This document shows, in pieces, positions 36,064-47,490 of a stretch of 64,000 nt of DNA. The notes below the pieces were generated by a model. That model saw only the letters and a list, made by a program, of their open reading frames with translations, did not search any database and was not told the origin of the DNA. The position numbers were made by a program, and so were the translations under genes. Each line of letters opens with the position of its first letter. The stretch's first letter is position 1. Source of the DNA: Rhizoctonia solani (taxonomy: Eukaryota > Basidiomycota > Agaricomycetes > Cantharellales > Ceratobasidiaceae); assembly GCF_016906535.1 (NCBI RefSeq), contig NC_057370.1, positions 558,001-622,000 of the forward strand, given 5' to 3'.

Positions 36064-37073
36064 GATCGAACTTTACCCATAAATATTTCACATTCTCGTA
36101 TAAACTCGCGTGACGCTACTTGAATGCTTACGTCTCGTCTCTAAACGCTCGTAGATTTAGAAAGATCTTCTACCCGCGCTCAAAACCTGGTAATTTACAC
36201 AAGGCTGAAAGTGCCTGCGGTCTGCATGCTTCCTGGGAAATGAAGTCGATACTCTGAGCTGAAGAGATTTTAGATACTAGCAGTTGATGAGATATAAAAC
36301 GACTAGTCTTTATTTTGAGTAATTAGGGGCCAAGCATGTCAATTGATAGAGGCCAGGACCAGGGGGGACCGCACCTAAATTTGAGGGCGTTGCATAATCC
36401 TGATTTGTTTTGTTTCCTTGGACTAGTTTAAAGTGGTAAGTACATTGTCGATATTCTGGATTTTGCTCCTGAGAGTCTTCGTAGTCATTGGTTTTATGGT
36501 TGGTTGCTTTAAGCTTGTAGTCACCCATGAAGTTCGATGACGTCAGACGCTGGACTTTCAGTGGCATCCTAACGCTTGTGTGGCTGTGCTCACAATTCTC
36601 TCTTTCCATGTCATCACCTCTGGTCACCTACTTATTGGATTATCGTGAAGAAAAAATTGACGCAATTGGGTTGTGTTCGTATATTGTTTGTCGTCCATGA
36701 TTCGGCCACCGACATCACTTGGCGCCTCTCGAATGTTGATTGGATCGCCACCCGCGTTCAACTGAACCGCGCGAGGACGTCAGCTTCCATTTGGTCAGCG
36801 GGATGACTCGATTTAATCGATTATTGTTATTAGCAATCATTGTGTTGCTAAATTTGCACAGAATGGAAAGATTTCATACTTACTTGTGGTGCTACGCGCG
36901 GTAGCTAGATTCGGAGGACACGCCGAGCGGTTGACTACTGTCATTCCAGATGATGCGCAATGCATTGAGCGTGTGTGCGGGGAACATGCTTAGTACGTTT
37001 CTCGCTATGTCTATTAGCATATATAATCTGGGTGGTTAACACATACAGGGAATCAGATCCTCACATCACCCCC
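36064..37073. other. intergenic, upstream of the ABC transporter
   Basis: A minus frame at 36627-36310 (105 residues, hydrophilic) has no support beyond length. The final few hundred bases are the ABC transporter promoter and leader; a GT-AG intron in the 5' leader is possible because the ATG at 37074 follows a CAG. Confidence 0.35.
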
Positions 37074-40000
37074 ATGTCGTATCTCGACACTAGCGACCAA
37101 CAACGGCCGACCACGGCTGCCTCCGAAGCAAATACGGTGGTTGCCTCTCGTGCTCCTTCGGAAAATATCGAGATGTCTGAAATCGACAAGAAGCACTCCA
37201 GCGACCAGGGCCGTATCAATGTCCAGGAAGCAGAAGCACAATTCAACGCACTTGCTAGACGACTCACTAGGCAAAGCACGAAACAGCACGAAAAGTCCAG
37301 TGCTGATATAGAGAAGCAAGAAACTTTTGACTTGCTGGACTATATGCGAACTACCTCGGGCAAGCAAGACGAGGCCGGCTTTGCCAAGAAGCACGTTGGT
37401 GTGACGTTTGAAAACCTGTGTGTAACTGGTGCAGGGGGTGTGAAGATATGTGAGTATCTGAACAAGCATCACAGTGACTGACCCCAACTCACCGACCGCA
37501 ACAAAGATGTCCGTACTTTCCCCGACGCCGTCAAGGAATTCTTGCTGTCTCCATATTACATTGCGAAGAGCCTCGTTGGTGGCCCAGTAGTGGCCCCCAA
37601 AACCATCTTACACTCTTTTAATGGAGCTGTACGCCCGGGAGAAATGGTTTTGGTACTTGGTCGCCCTGGCGCCGGTTGCTCATCGTTCCTAAAGACGATC
37701 ACCAATCAACGAGGTAGTTTTCTTTCGGTTGACGGTGACGTTCGATACGCTGGCTTTGGAGCAGAAGAGTTCGGAAAGCGGTATGCTGGGCAAACAGCAT
37801 ACAACATGGAAGGTGCGTATTGTAGAGGTGTGATGTTTTGATTATTCTGGATTCTAAAGCTCATTTCAGATGACATTCACTATCCTCGATTAAGTGTCGC
37901 TCAAACTCTGCAGTTTGCACTCAAGCTCAAATCTCCTGGTCGACTGCTACCAGAACAAACTCGAGCAGAACTAAATGATGAGGTCTTAAGCACGCTTTTA
38001 TCCATGCTCAACATTACTCATACCAGAAACACGGTGGTTGGAAATGAGTTTGTGCGTGGAGTTTCAGGCGGTGAACGAAAGCGTGTGTCTATTGCTGAAA
38101 TGATGGTGAGTAGATTTCTCGTAAATCTCTGCTTGGATGCTGACCCTTTTCATTAGGCCTCTCGTGCTGTTGTGTGTTCTTGGGATAACTCAACCCGCGG
38201 TCTCGATGCTTCGACTGCGCTCGACTATGCCAAGTCTCTCCGCATAATGACCGACATCTTCAAACTTACCACTTTCGTTTCCCTGTATCAAGCGGGCGAA
38301 GGGATTTATGAGCAGTTCGACAAAGTTCTACTCATCGATGAAGGCCGCCAGGTGTACTTCGGGCCTGCACAGGAGGCTCGTGCATACATGGTCTCTCTCG
38401 GGTTCCGTAATATGCCGCGCCAAACGACTGCCGACTATCTCACTGGCTGCACGGACCCGAACGAACGCGCATTTGCGGATGGCCTCATGGCCGCTAATGT
38501 TCCTTCAACCCCGGATCAACTGGCTCAAGCATTCCAACAAAGCAAGTACTGGTCAATGATACTAGCTGAGCGCCAGGCCATGCAAGCCGAGTGGCAAGGG
38601 GAGGAAAATGATCCGTCTGGTTCTCAAGCACAATTCCTCGAAGCGAACAAGGAGGAAAAGCGTAAGCACGTTTCTCGCAAGGACCCGCATACTGTCAGCT
38701 TCGTTAGTATGGTTAAGACGCTCGTGTGGCGTCAGTGGCTTTTACAGATTCAGGATACTGTGAGTCTTCCTCGGAGTTATCCAAAATGCCGCTAACGCTC
38801 TTCTTAGTTCTCTATATTTACTAGTTTTGCGACCTCTATTATAATTGCAATCGTGGCTGGTAGCGTTTATCTTAATTTACCCCTGACTGCCGCCGGAGGC
38901 TTCACTCGAGGGGGCGTGATCTTCTTGGCTCTTTTATTCAATGCCTTTAATGCGTTCAGTGAATTAGTAAGATTTACGCTTTCCTTCTCATGTAGTATAC
39001 TTACCTCCATCCCCAGCCTACCATGATGGGTGGCCGTCCGATTCTTTACAAACAACTCTCTTACCGGTTTTATCGCGGAAGTGCACTTTCTGTTGCACAA
39101 ACGATCACAGACCTTCCACTGTCTTCTATTCGGGTTCTGCTCTTCTCGATCATTATCTACTTCATGTGTGGTCTCGATCGGAACGCTGGGGCATTTTTCA
39201 CTTTTTATCTATTCATATACATCACATTTCTAGCGATGACGGCATTCTTTCGCTTGGTGAGTGCAATCTGCACCGCCCCCTCGCAGCCCTAATAGTTCTA
39301 CGTATAGATCGGTATTGTTTGCTCTGGGTATGAGGTCGCTGCTCGTTTGGCAGCAGTTATCATCACCTTCATGGTTACCTACGCTGGTTATATGATTCCC
39401 GTTCAAGCTATGAAACGATGGCTCTTCTGGATTTGGTATATGTAGGTACTCAACTAACTCCTGGTTTCGACTATGGCTCACATCGTCTATCCTCTCTTAG
39501 GAACCCACTCAACTATGGTTTCGCCTCCATGATGGAAAATGAGTTCTATCGTATTGACTTGCAGTGCGTTGGAAACTATATTGTTCCTCGCAACGTCGGC
39601 AGCATCACCAAGTATCCCACTGAGCTTGGACCCAACCAAGCTTGTACTCTTCCTGGAGCCACCCCAGGCGAATCACTAGTTACAGGCGATGCATATATGC
39701 TGGCAAGCTTCGAGTATCGACAAAAGGATATTTGGCGAAATTTTGGGATTCTTGTTCTGTTCTGGGCTGCATTCATTGCACTGCAGGTATTCGCTATGGA
39801 GAAATTCCAGTAAGTGATACGAGTGTTCGCGTATGTTATCGATGCTGATAGTGATATTGATATTACTAGACATGGTGCTAATGCTCGCGCGGTAACGATT
39901 TATGCCAAGGAAAAGAAGGAGAACAAGGAACTTAATGACCGTCTTCAGCAACGCAAGGCTGCAGGTCGTAAGGACCAAGGCGATGGCGTCGTTGGTGGTA

Positions 40001-42073
40001 CCACGACCACTAGCGGAAAGGCGTTCACGTGGGAGAACCTCGACTACACCGTCCCTGTTCCCGGGGCACTCGTCAGCTTCTGAACAAAGTCTTCGGCTAC
40101 GTTAAGCCGGGTACTCTCACCGCGCTCATGGGATCTTCTGGTGCTGGAAAGACCACCCTCCTCGACGTTTTGGCCGGCCGTAAGACTATTGGAGTCATCC
40201 ACGGTGATGTCCTGATTGGGGGTGAACCCACTGGCGTTGCATTCCAGCGTGGCACTGCTTACTGCGAGCAGCTTGATGTTCATGAATCCACAGCCACTGT
40301 TCGCGAGGCCCTCCGATTCTCGGCCTACTTGCGCCAGCCTTATGAGGTCACCAAAGAAGAAAAGGACGCATACGTGGAAGAGGTCATCGCTCTGCTCGAG
40401 ATGGAGGACATCGCCGATGCTATGATTGGTCAGCCTGGTGTCGGCCTTGGCGTCGAAGCTCGCAAGCGTGTCACGATCGGTGTCGAGCTCGCTGCCAAGC
40501 CTCAGCTTCTGCTCTTCCTAGACGAGCCCACCTCTGGCCTTGATGGTCAATCCGCATATAACATTGTCCGATTCTTGAAGAAGCTCGCTGCCGCTGGTCA
40601 GGCTATCTTGTGTACAATCCATCAGCCCAACGCCTTGTTGTTCGAGCAGTTCGACAACCTACTCTTACTCCAGCGTGGGGGTGAATGCGTTTACTTCGGC
40701 CCTATCGGAAAGGATAGTCAGCACCTTGTGAGGTACCTGGCAGAACGTGGGGCCGAATGTCCCTCTGATGCGAACCCCGCTGAATATGTGCTCGAGGCAA
40801 TTGGTGCTGGCTCTCGCGAGCGTATTGGACCGACCGATTGGGCTGAGCTCTGGCGTCAGAGCACCAACTTTGAGCAGGTCAGACGCGAAATCCAGCATAT
40901 CCGGGCAGAAGCCACGCAACACCCCCCGGAATCGGACCCGAAGGCCAACCAGGAATATGCTACTCCGTTCTTCCATCAGCTCAAGATCGTCTCAGAACGT
41001 ACGCTCACCGCCTTTTGGCGCCAACCTGATTATGGCTTCACCCGATTGTTCACTCATGGTGTTATTGCGCTTATCACGTCATTAACTTTTCTGAATCTCG
41101 GCAACTCTACACAAGACCTCCAGTACCGTGTGTTTGCTATCTTCCAAGCCAGCGTGATGCCGGCGATTATCATTTCACAGGTGGAGCCGATGTTCATTAT
41201 GGCCCGTATGATCTTTATCCGCGAGTCATCGTCTCGCATGTATTCTCAGATCGTATTTGCTCTTGGGCAGCTGTTGGCTGAAATGCCGTATTCGTGAGTC
41301 TCATAATTGTATTTTTTAATTCGTTATCCGCTCACCGTCATCTAGAATTCTCTGTGCTGTCACCTATTTCGTATTGTTCTACTATCCAGCAGGCTTCAAT
41401 ACCGCGTCGGATCGCGCAGGATATCACTTTTTTATGATTCTGGCCACTGAATTATTTTCTGTCACGCTTGGACAAATGCTCGCGGCCTTGACACCCACTG
41501 TTTATATCGCTTCACTCCTCAACCCTTTTATTCTAGTTACTGTAAGCATATATTCCCTTCTCTTTCCTGGAAAGGGGGCTCACAGTCTATGTTTAGTTCT
41601 CCTTATTCTGTGGCGTGACCATCCCTAAAGCCTCGATGCCCGCATTTTGGCGTGCTTGGTTGTATCATCTCGACCCTTTTACCCGCCTCATTTCCGGATT
41701 GGTTTCTACTGAGCTTCACGGGCTTCCGATCATTTGTCAAGCAAGCGAATTCTCCATTTTCCAGCCTCCTTCCGGAGAGACTTGCCAACAGTGGGCTGGC
41801 GATTTCGTCAATGCTACTGTTGGGTATCTGGATAATCCTGCTGCCACTGCTGACTGTAAGTCATAGCCTTTACGCCGATTTGAAAACTAGATAGATTAAT
41901 TAATGTTCTTAGGTCGCTACTGCCCTTACTCCGTCGGCGACGAGTTCTATGCCGGACTTGATATCTCGTTTAGCACGCGATGGCGCGACCTCGGCATTAT
42001 GCTTGCCTTTACTGCTTTTAATACTATAGTCACTCTGATTGCCTCTAAGCTATTCAAGTTCGCAAAACGATAG
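37074..42073 (+). CDS. full-size ABCG/PDR-type multidrug ABC transporter
   Basis: Twelve exons: 37074-37449, 37507-37812, 37870-38105, 38157-38759, 38808-38966, 39017-39256, 39308-39441, 39501-39809, 39870-41293, 41346-41541, 41597-41855, 41913-42073. Order is NBD1-TMD1-NBD2-TMD2, the reverse topology of fungal CDR/PDR exporters. NBD1 has the PDR-type Walker A GRPGAGCSS (Cys replacing Lys), signature VSGGERKR and Walker B with WDNSTRGLDA. NBD2 has a normal Walker A GSSGAGKTT and LLFLDEPTSGLD, but the degenerate signature LGVEARKR. TMD1 and TMD2 each show about six hydrophobic helices and end in extracellular loops with Cys (CQQWAGDF, CRYCPYSVGDEFY). Plasma-membrane efflux of hydrophobic drugs or metabolites is expected. 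One G is missing from the G-run near 40065. Confidence 0.95.
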
Positions 42074-42950
42074 ACAGTTATCTACCTTATTTTCCATGAT
42101 CGTTCACTTGACATAATGTGCATTACATTCTGAAATCGATTAATTCCTGTTTGATAACTATGTCGGTCGTCATTTAATGGATGCTTGGGCAAGATTTTCG
42201 ACTTACAGTTGTGACCACCATCGAACGTAGTAGGAGCCTGGTGGACCCATGAACTCCCCCCCCCCCCAGAAAAAGTGATTCCTCTTGTTTACCAATTATA
42301 TTGAAACTCATGTATCCGGGTAGGCCGTGTGGGCACTTTCTTAACGTCCGCTGTCCAGACCATGGAAGAAGAATTTGTATGTATTTCTCGTCACACCATC
42401 CATACCACCCCTCACTTGCAGATTCGAATCCTGACTTATAACCCTGTATACCAGATAGGAATTCCATTTTCCCTGATAATTCTGGTTGGGAATCACAGCT
42501 TCAAGTATGCACCCTGGTCTCCGTGGGTCTAGTGCGTTAATCAGGCTGAGTTTACTATACCACGATCGTACCCTATCTTAGCCATCCCTATTAGTACAAA
42601 TGCAGAGTTTACAGTTGTGTTCCACCTTTGCCGGATGCTAAGTCTTAATCAAAGAGTCATTTTAGGACCATTCCACAGAGTTCTCTGTATTTTATACACA
42701 CTATACAAAGTCAGCACACTGAAAACAAGCATGTGTATTCAAGTAAAGGTTGAGCTGAGATTAAGGCCAATATATACTGATTTTCAGGATATTATGATAC
42801 CTCGGTACGCGTGCCGCTCAAAGCTATCTCAGATAGTTCTGCCAACAGCCCTCATTAGTCGGTTATCATACGTTTGGTGCCTATATGAGCTACTGCAGAC
42901 TCCCCATTGAATTCTGAACATCTCGTAAGTAGCATTACTTCTTTCAAATT
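42074..42950. other. intergenic between convergent genes
   Basis: The ABC 3' flank, a C-run at 42258-42267, and AT-rich sequence. No gene seen. Confidence 0.4.
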
Positions 42951-44072
42951 TCAAAGCTCCAACACATAGGTCGCTGCGACCTTCCGGTCCTTTGTCGTCA
43001 TGTGGTGCCCCATGGCATGTACAATAGCTTGCTCCTTCGTCAGGAACTGTTGTTCACAAAAAATGCATCCGAAGCCTGGAGTGTGAGGTTAGTTCAGAAA
43101 GCGACCGAGGTTTTTAAGCATACACTTGATCTGGAAGTGATGATAAAGGTGCCGCTAATGATGGGGGATAATCCAATGAGCCGACGCAAATGCGCAGGAG
43201 TTGTGACTACTTACAGGCTCGCAGGTTTAGGGTCCCAAACAACATGCCTTCCTTCATCATAGCATTTGGAGCATATGGCCTTGTTTGCACTTTCTCCCAA
43301 TCCCATCTCTAAACTCGTGAACAAGCTTGTCGATAGACACTCTGTCGTGCTTTGCATCCGCTATCTGGAGCCAGGAAACAGCTGCAATTGTTTCCCCCGT
43401 CGGTGTCATAACGTAGGTGAGTCCATCTTGATGTGTAACCTGAAAGGATAGCAGAATCAGTCATGTGTTCTTCTAAGCGTTTTTTGACAAGTACCCATTG
43501 TAGGGACTCGTTGTTGTAATCTTGAAAGTCTGAACTATTGGACATGTCTGTAAACAACTTCTGGTATATCTAAAAAAAATTCGTGGAAATAGTAAATTTA
43601 GATTGCGTGCGGTGCAGAGTTTTAATATATACATAAATGCTCAATGTTCAGAGGCTCGAGTATCCAAATGCTCAAATGTTCAACTGCCCTCAAGTACATT
43701 GAATGTGTATGAGTTGATTCAAGTACGGATGGACAGGGTTTTGCCTGGCTGGGTACATGGGCATCAGTGGCCGATAGAGGATCTCAAGACCGCTGGACAT
43801 GCCCCACTGTTAACCGCGATAATTTAACTGGTGTTCTATCGATCTCAAGCTGAAATTCCTGAAACTATTGCTCATGTTACTGGTGCACACTTACCGTTAA
43901 AAGTCTTTCCCGATGATTTCTCGATCATGGTTAATCCCAGTGTCTGAAAAATGTGAAAAGACCCAGCATATACCAACTTAGATGTAAATAGTAAGGTATA
44001 AATGCCTATACGAGTGATTGAGCGTGAATAGTTACAACCGATGAGTGAATTAACCGGAACTTTATCCAACAA
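42951..44072 (-). CDS. protein with C-terminal C2H2 zinc finger, function unknown
   Basis: Minus-strand model. A 5' frame starts MLDKVPVNSLIG at 44072. A middle region reads MTDSAILS, then VTHQDGLTYVMTPTGETIAA and RVSIDKLVHEFRDG (about 43500-43300). Then comes CSKCYDEGRHVVWDPKPASL, a small exon for GTFIITSRS, and a last exon ending at 42951 that reads FGCIFCEQQFLTKEQAIVHAMGHH. That is a textbook C2H2 spacing: C-x2-C-x12-H-x3-H. The CSKC segment may be a second metal site. The three splice junctions at the 3' end keep frame exactly, but the 5' half needs at least two single-base corrections and its exon boundaries are uncertain. A TATA element 60 bp upstream (44131-44140) supports the start. 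Confidence 0.5.
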
Positions 44073-44129
44073 GGACTGGGATGAGTTAGTGCGATAGTGC
44101 GATTAGTTTTGTTGTGTATCGCCCTTGCC

Positions 44130-44141
44130 TTATATATATAT
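44130..44141 (-). promoter_or_regulatory. TATA box of the zinc-finger gene
   Basis: A TATATATATA run 58-69 bp before the minus-strand ATG at 44072. Confidence 0.45.
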
Positions 44142-44844
44142 CAGCAGGAGCACAAAGTTGTATCGTATCTAAGACCACGAGGCATGATCTTGAGGACTGC
44201 TTCCCTGACCTATTTTGGTTGCAGCTAGTAGGATAACGATGACATCTAAATCGTGGTAGCAGGAGTAAATAGGTAGGTTATGAGTGATGTAATTAGCTGA
44301 GTTTGTTTCTGTCCTCGGTGGGTCACATCTGGTGCGGATGATTCGCAGTCGCTCTCAAAAAAGCTGGTCTTGTAAACAGCCCTATTGAGCACTGTACCTG
44401 AGGGCACAGCAAATAACAGGTCTTGCTATCGAAATACTAGTAGCATAAGTGGTATATACATGTTTAAGTCTGTGTTTATGAAGGATACTACCCAGCAAAA
44501 TGGTTCTTCTCAATTCTCTGTTAAGAATACCGACTGGCTCAAGCTAGGCCTGGGGGCGAAACCATGTGCACGTTGAACCAGACTTGGACGATTGGGCCGT
44601 GTGGACATCGTTGTACTGATTGTCCAAACAACCTCCCAGATTCGTATTTTACTTGGAAGCTTCTATGACTGACAGGTACTATATAGGAATCAGAGCAAGT
44701 AGGAGCTTGAGGAACTTAAAAAAATTGCGCCAAAGTATGTATGGGGCAGGTAAATGACTTCCACTGTTGCATTCCTAGTCCAATCCAATGTGAACTCCCT
44801 CTAAGAGAATAGAAGTGCGATACGAACCATGATTATTAGATACA
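44142..44844. other. intergenic
   Basis: Nothing recognised. Confidence 0.35.
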
Positions 44845-45720
44845 TTAAAAAGATGCAGAAATACTGTGAACCAAGGATAAGAAAGTCATGATACTTAGTT
44901 TATCACGGAGCCACGCCTGAGATTCCGTGGTCAACCCCAGGATCTTGGCGCACCGGGTGAAGCCGACAAGCCCGAGATCAGCTACTGCCTCCTTGTTCAT
45001 CTGGCCAGCACTGGAGATATAGGTTAGCTAGACAATAATCTTGCATAGAAGTGAACTGACATTTTAATCATCGCTTGTTTCATCCCTGGAGCGCAATAAT
45101 CAATGCTGACAGGTACTCAGAAAAGGCGGCGTCGATATCGGCCAAGACGTTGATTACAAGAGGGGAGCCAAATTTCGTGGAAAGCTTTACGCAAGCAGAG
45201 ATCACCTCCTATCAAGGGATTACACCAGTCGTCTCAAGTTTAAGAGAACCAATACTAACGATGAACACCTTAATGACGACGTGTGCAAGCTTCGCATGGG
45301 CCTCGACAGGGAGGTTTACCGAAGCGCTAGTCAACTGAGAGGTTTCTTTTCTTATAGTTTCGAGAATGATTGTAACTTGTTCTGTGGCTTGTTCGATATC
45401 CTTACATCGCTAACACGCTTTCATGAATCAATTATCTCAACAGACATCAGAGCAGGGACTCACCCAAGCGTGCGAGCCTGGTGTCAAGCTCGCCCTTCAA
45501 AGTCCATACTTCACCCTGAACATCGACGGCATTGGAGGGTGTTGATCTCCGGGGACCGGGACGGCATCTTCGCCTGCTCCGTAAGATGCAGGGTTTCGTT
45601 ATAGTAATCGGGTATGTTATGTTGGTGAGCTATCAGGCCAGCGCGGTGAGAGGGAGGGAGGGCATGTGCGATGTGCCCAGCAGACAACAGCAAGTATGGA
45701 TAGACTATTAAGGCACGCAT
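44845..45720 (-). CDS. secreted alpha-helical protein, family not recognised
   Basis: Starts at 45720 with a signal peptide (RALIVYPYLLLSAGHIAHA) and continues on the minus strand: VQGEVWTLKGELDTRLARL, then after an intron DIEQATEQVTIILETIRKE, VEAHAKLAHVVIK, EVISACVKLSTKFG, INVLADIDAAFSEYLSALI, PGMKQAMIK, AGQMNKEAVADLGLVGF and TESQAWLRDKLS. Long runs of heptad-like helix are broken only at introns. Two frame losses are needed, near 45545 and near 45089 (CTCCAGGG for CTCCCAGGG, which restores LPGMK). About 220 residues. The general plan (signal peptide plus a bundle of helices) resembles hydrophobic-surface-binding proteins, but no diagnostic motif supports that name. The exact 3' end near 44845 is uncertain. 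Confidence 0.6.
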
Positions 45721-47490
45721 TTCTGAGCGAGTGTGAATATAAAGGAGAGTGGGTTTAGAGGCAAGGGAGCAGTCACTGGTGAAAGACGCTTGGCTCGAGC
45801 TTTATACTTGGTTCATAGAGATTAAAAATCTAACCATTCGTCGTTTCATTCGGTAAACGACGCGCGTGGTCCCTGAAACTAAGGAAAGGAAGAAGCAGCA
45901 ACTCGGGGTCCGCGCCGTAGTAATAGTGTCAACAAGCGAGGGGTTATTTGGATATGCCATGATCAGCTGTCTGGCTGACACCCAAGGAACGTAAACGTGA
46001 AAAGTTTAGAAATAGAACTTATCTCCTCCATCCCTCTATTCGTGTGAAAGTCTAATTTCCCAGGCATTGATGGAACAGTTGAGCCCGCGTCCCAAGGGGC
46101 TTACAGTACCAGCAATATGAGGTCCGATACCCAGTAATGCAACAACGGGACCTATGTGAGTCGAATGAGGTAGCAGTAATAGCAGGGTTCTGTACGTATA
46201 GTGTTAATACTTGTCGTCATGTAACGAACAGACTTGGCTTGGTCATCAGAGCGCATTTGGCTTCAAATTCCATCACAGCCACTGATCGAGGTACACGTGA
46301 GCCAAGACAATGTGCCCTGCCTGTTTATACACCCTCCACGCCTCCGAAAGCTTTGGAAAATACATTTCATCCCCATAATGCCCCCAATCGTTTAATCAGA
46401 CAGAATGTAACTCGTGCTGGGATGGCCAGTGCGTCAAGTGTGATTCTGAAACGCGAACATTGTTGGAATGAGGAAGTGGATGGCGAAATATATTAATAAT
46501 CGGAGTGGACACTGGACACTGAGTGAGGTTTCCGAATGGTGGCGAAACGTGCAACTTACTACCACTCATCAATGAACAGCGAATTTCCCTGCCACAGCTC
46601 CGTCTTGGTTATCTTATTAGAGACAGTATTCACAATTTTTATTATTGTGCTCTCGAGCCACCGATAAATAGAGTTCGTTCCAATTGAACTCCCACGGGGT
46701 TTTGTTTTATGGCTGCTGGTACTGGTGCCAGTACTGACGTGTTTCACGAGCTTTAATTAGTGAGTGTCAACCGGCCTGGGCCGGCATATTGAGAGTGAAG
46801 AGATAGTGCAACGAGGACGAAAGCATGATAAGGAAAGATGTGAGTAGGGTTTCTATTCTCACACGCGCAAGGCGTGGAGGCGATATGGATGGATGGAAGA
46901 GGGTACAATAGTTAAATCAACAATCGTCCGAGAATATAATAACTGAAGAATTCGAAGGCATCGATGTGCGACACTAGTGAAGGTGTAAGAATCTTGGGAG
47001 TTGTGCCTTGCCAATCCATTCATCATGTGGTACTGATGATAATAACGATAAGGTAGCTGTATAGGATCTTTTCGGCAACCCAATCATTCTCACATCCACA
47101 TTGATTCATATTTGAGTAGTAGTGTAATAAGACTATACGGATCACTAGACAAAAAGCAGAATCCTCGTGTGGTCTATATTGATGATTAGGAAAGAGCGTG
47201 TTTGTCGGCGATTGTTTGGCCTCGAACCACTTACTTCAGGGTCTATTTGATGTTGATATCATTGAAGACCAAGACAACACTCATGTACCTTCGGGAAGAG
47301 ATACGATTGGGACGCGTACTTGACGGTATACGACTTCGATGAGGTCCAGTGGTCACGAGAGCAAACCCACTTTCCTTTCTGGCCTCGATAGCCCATTTGT
47401 ACTAGCTCCAGCTTCCTCGAGGTTCCTTCGGCTACCGTTATCGAGGCTATAAGAATGCATACCTTCTGAAGTTCGCCCTTTCACTCGGCC
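45721..47490. other. intergenic
   Basis: Contains short frames on both strands (46137-46496 on +, 46747-46559 on -) without motif support. A minus-strand stretch near 46170-46100 (PVVALLGIGPHIAGT bounded by AG and GT) may be an isolated exon. The last 100 bp are CT-rich and probably the MFS promoter. Confidence 0.35.
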
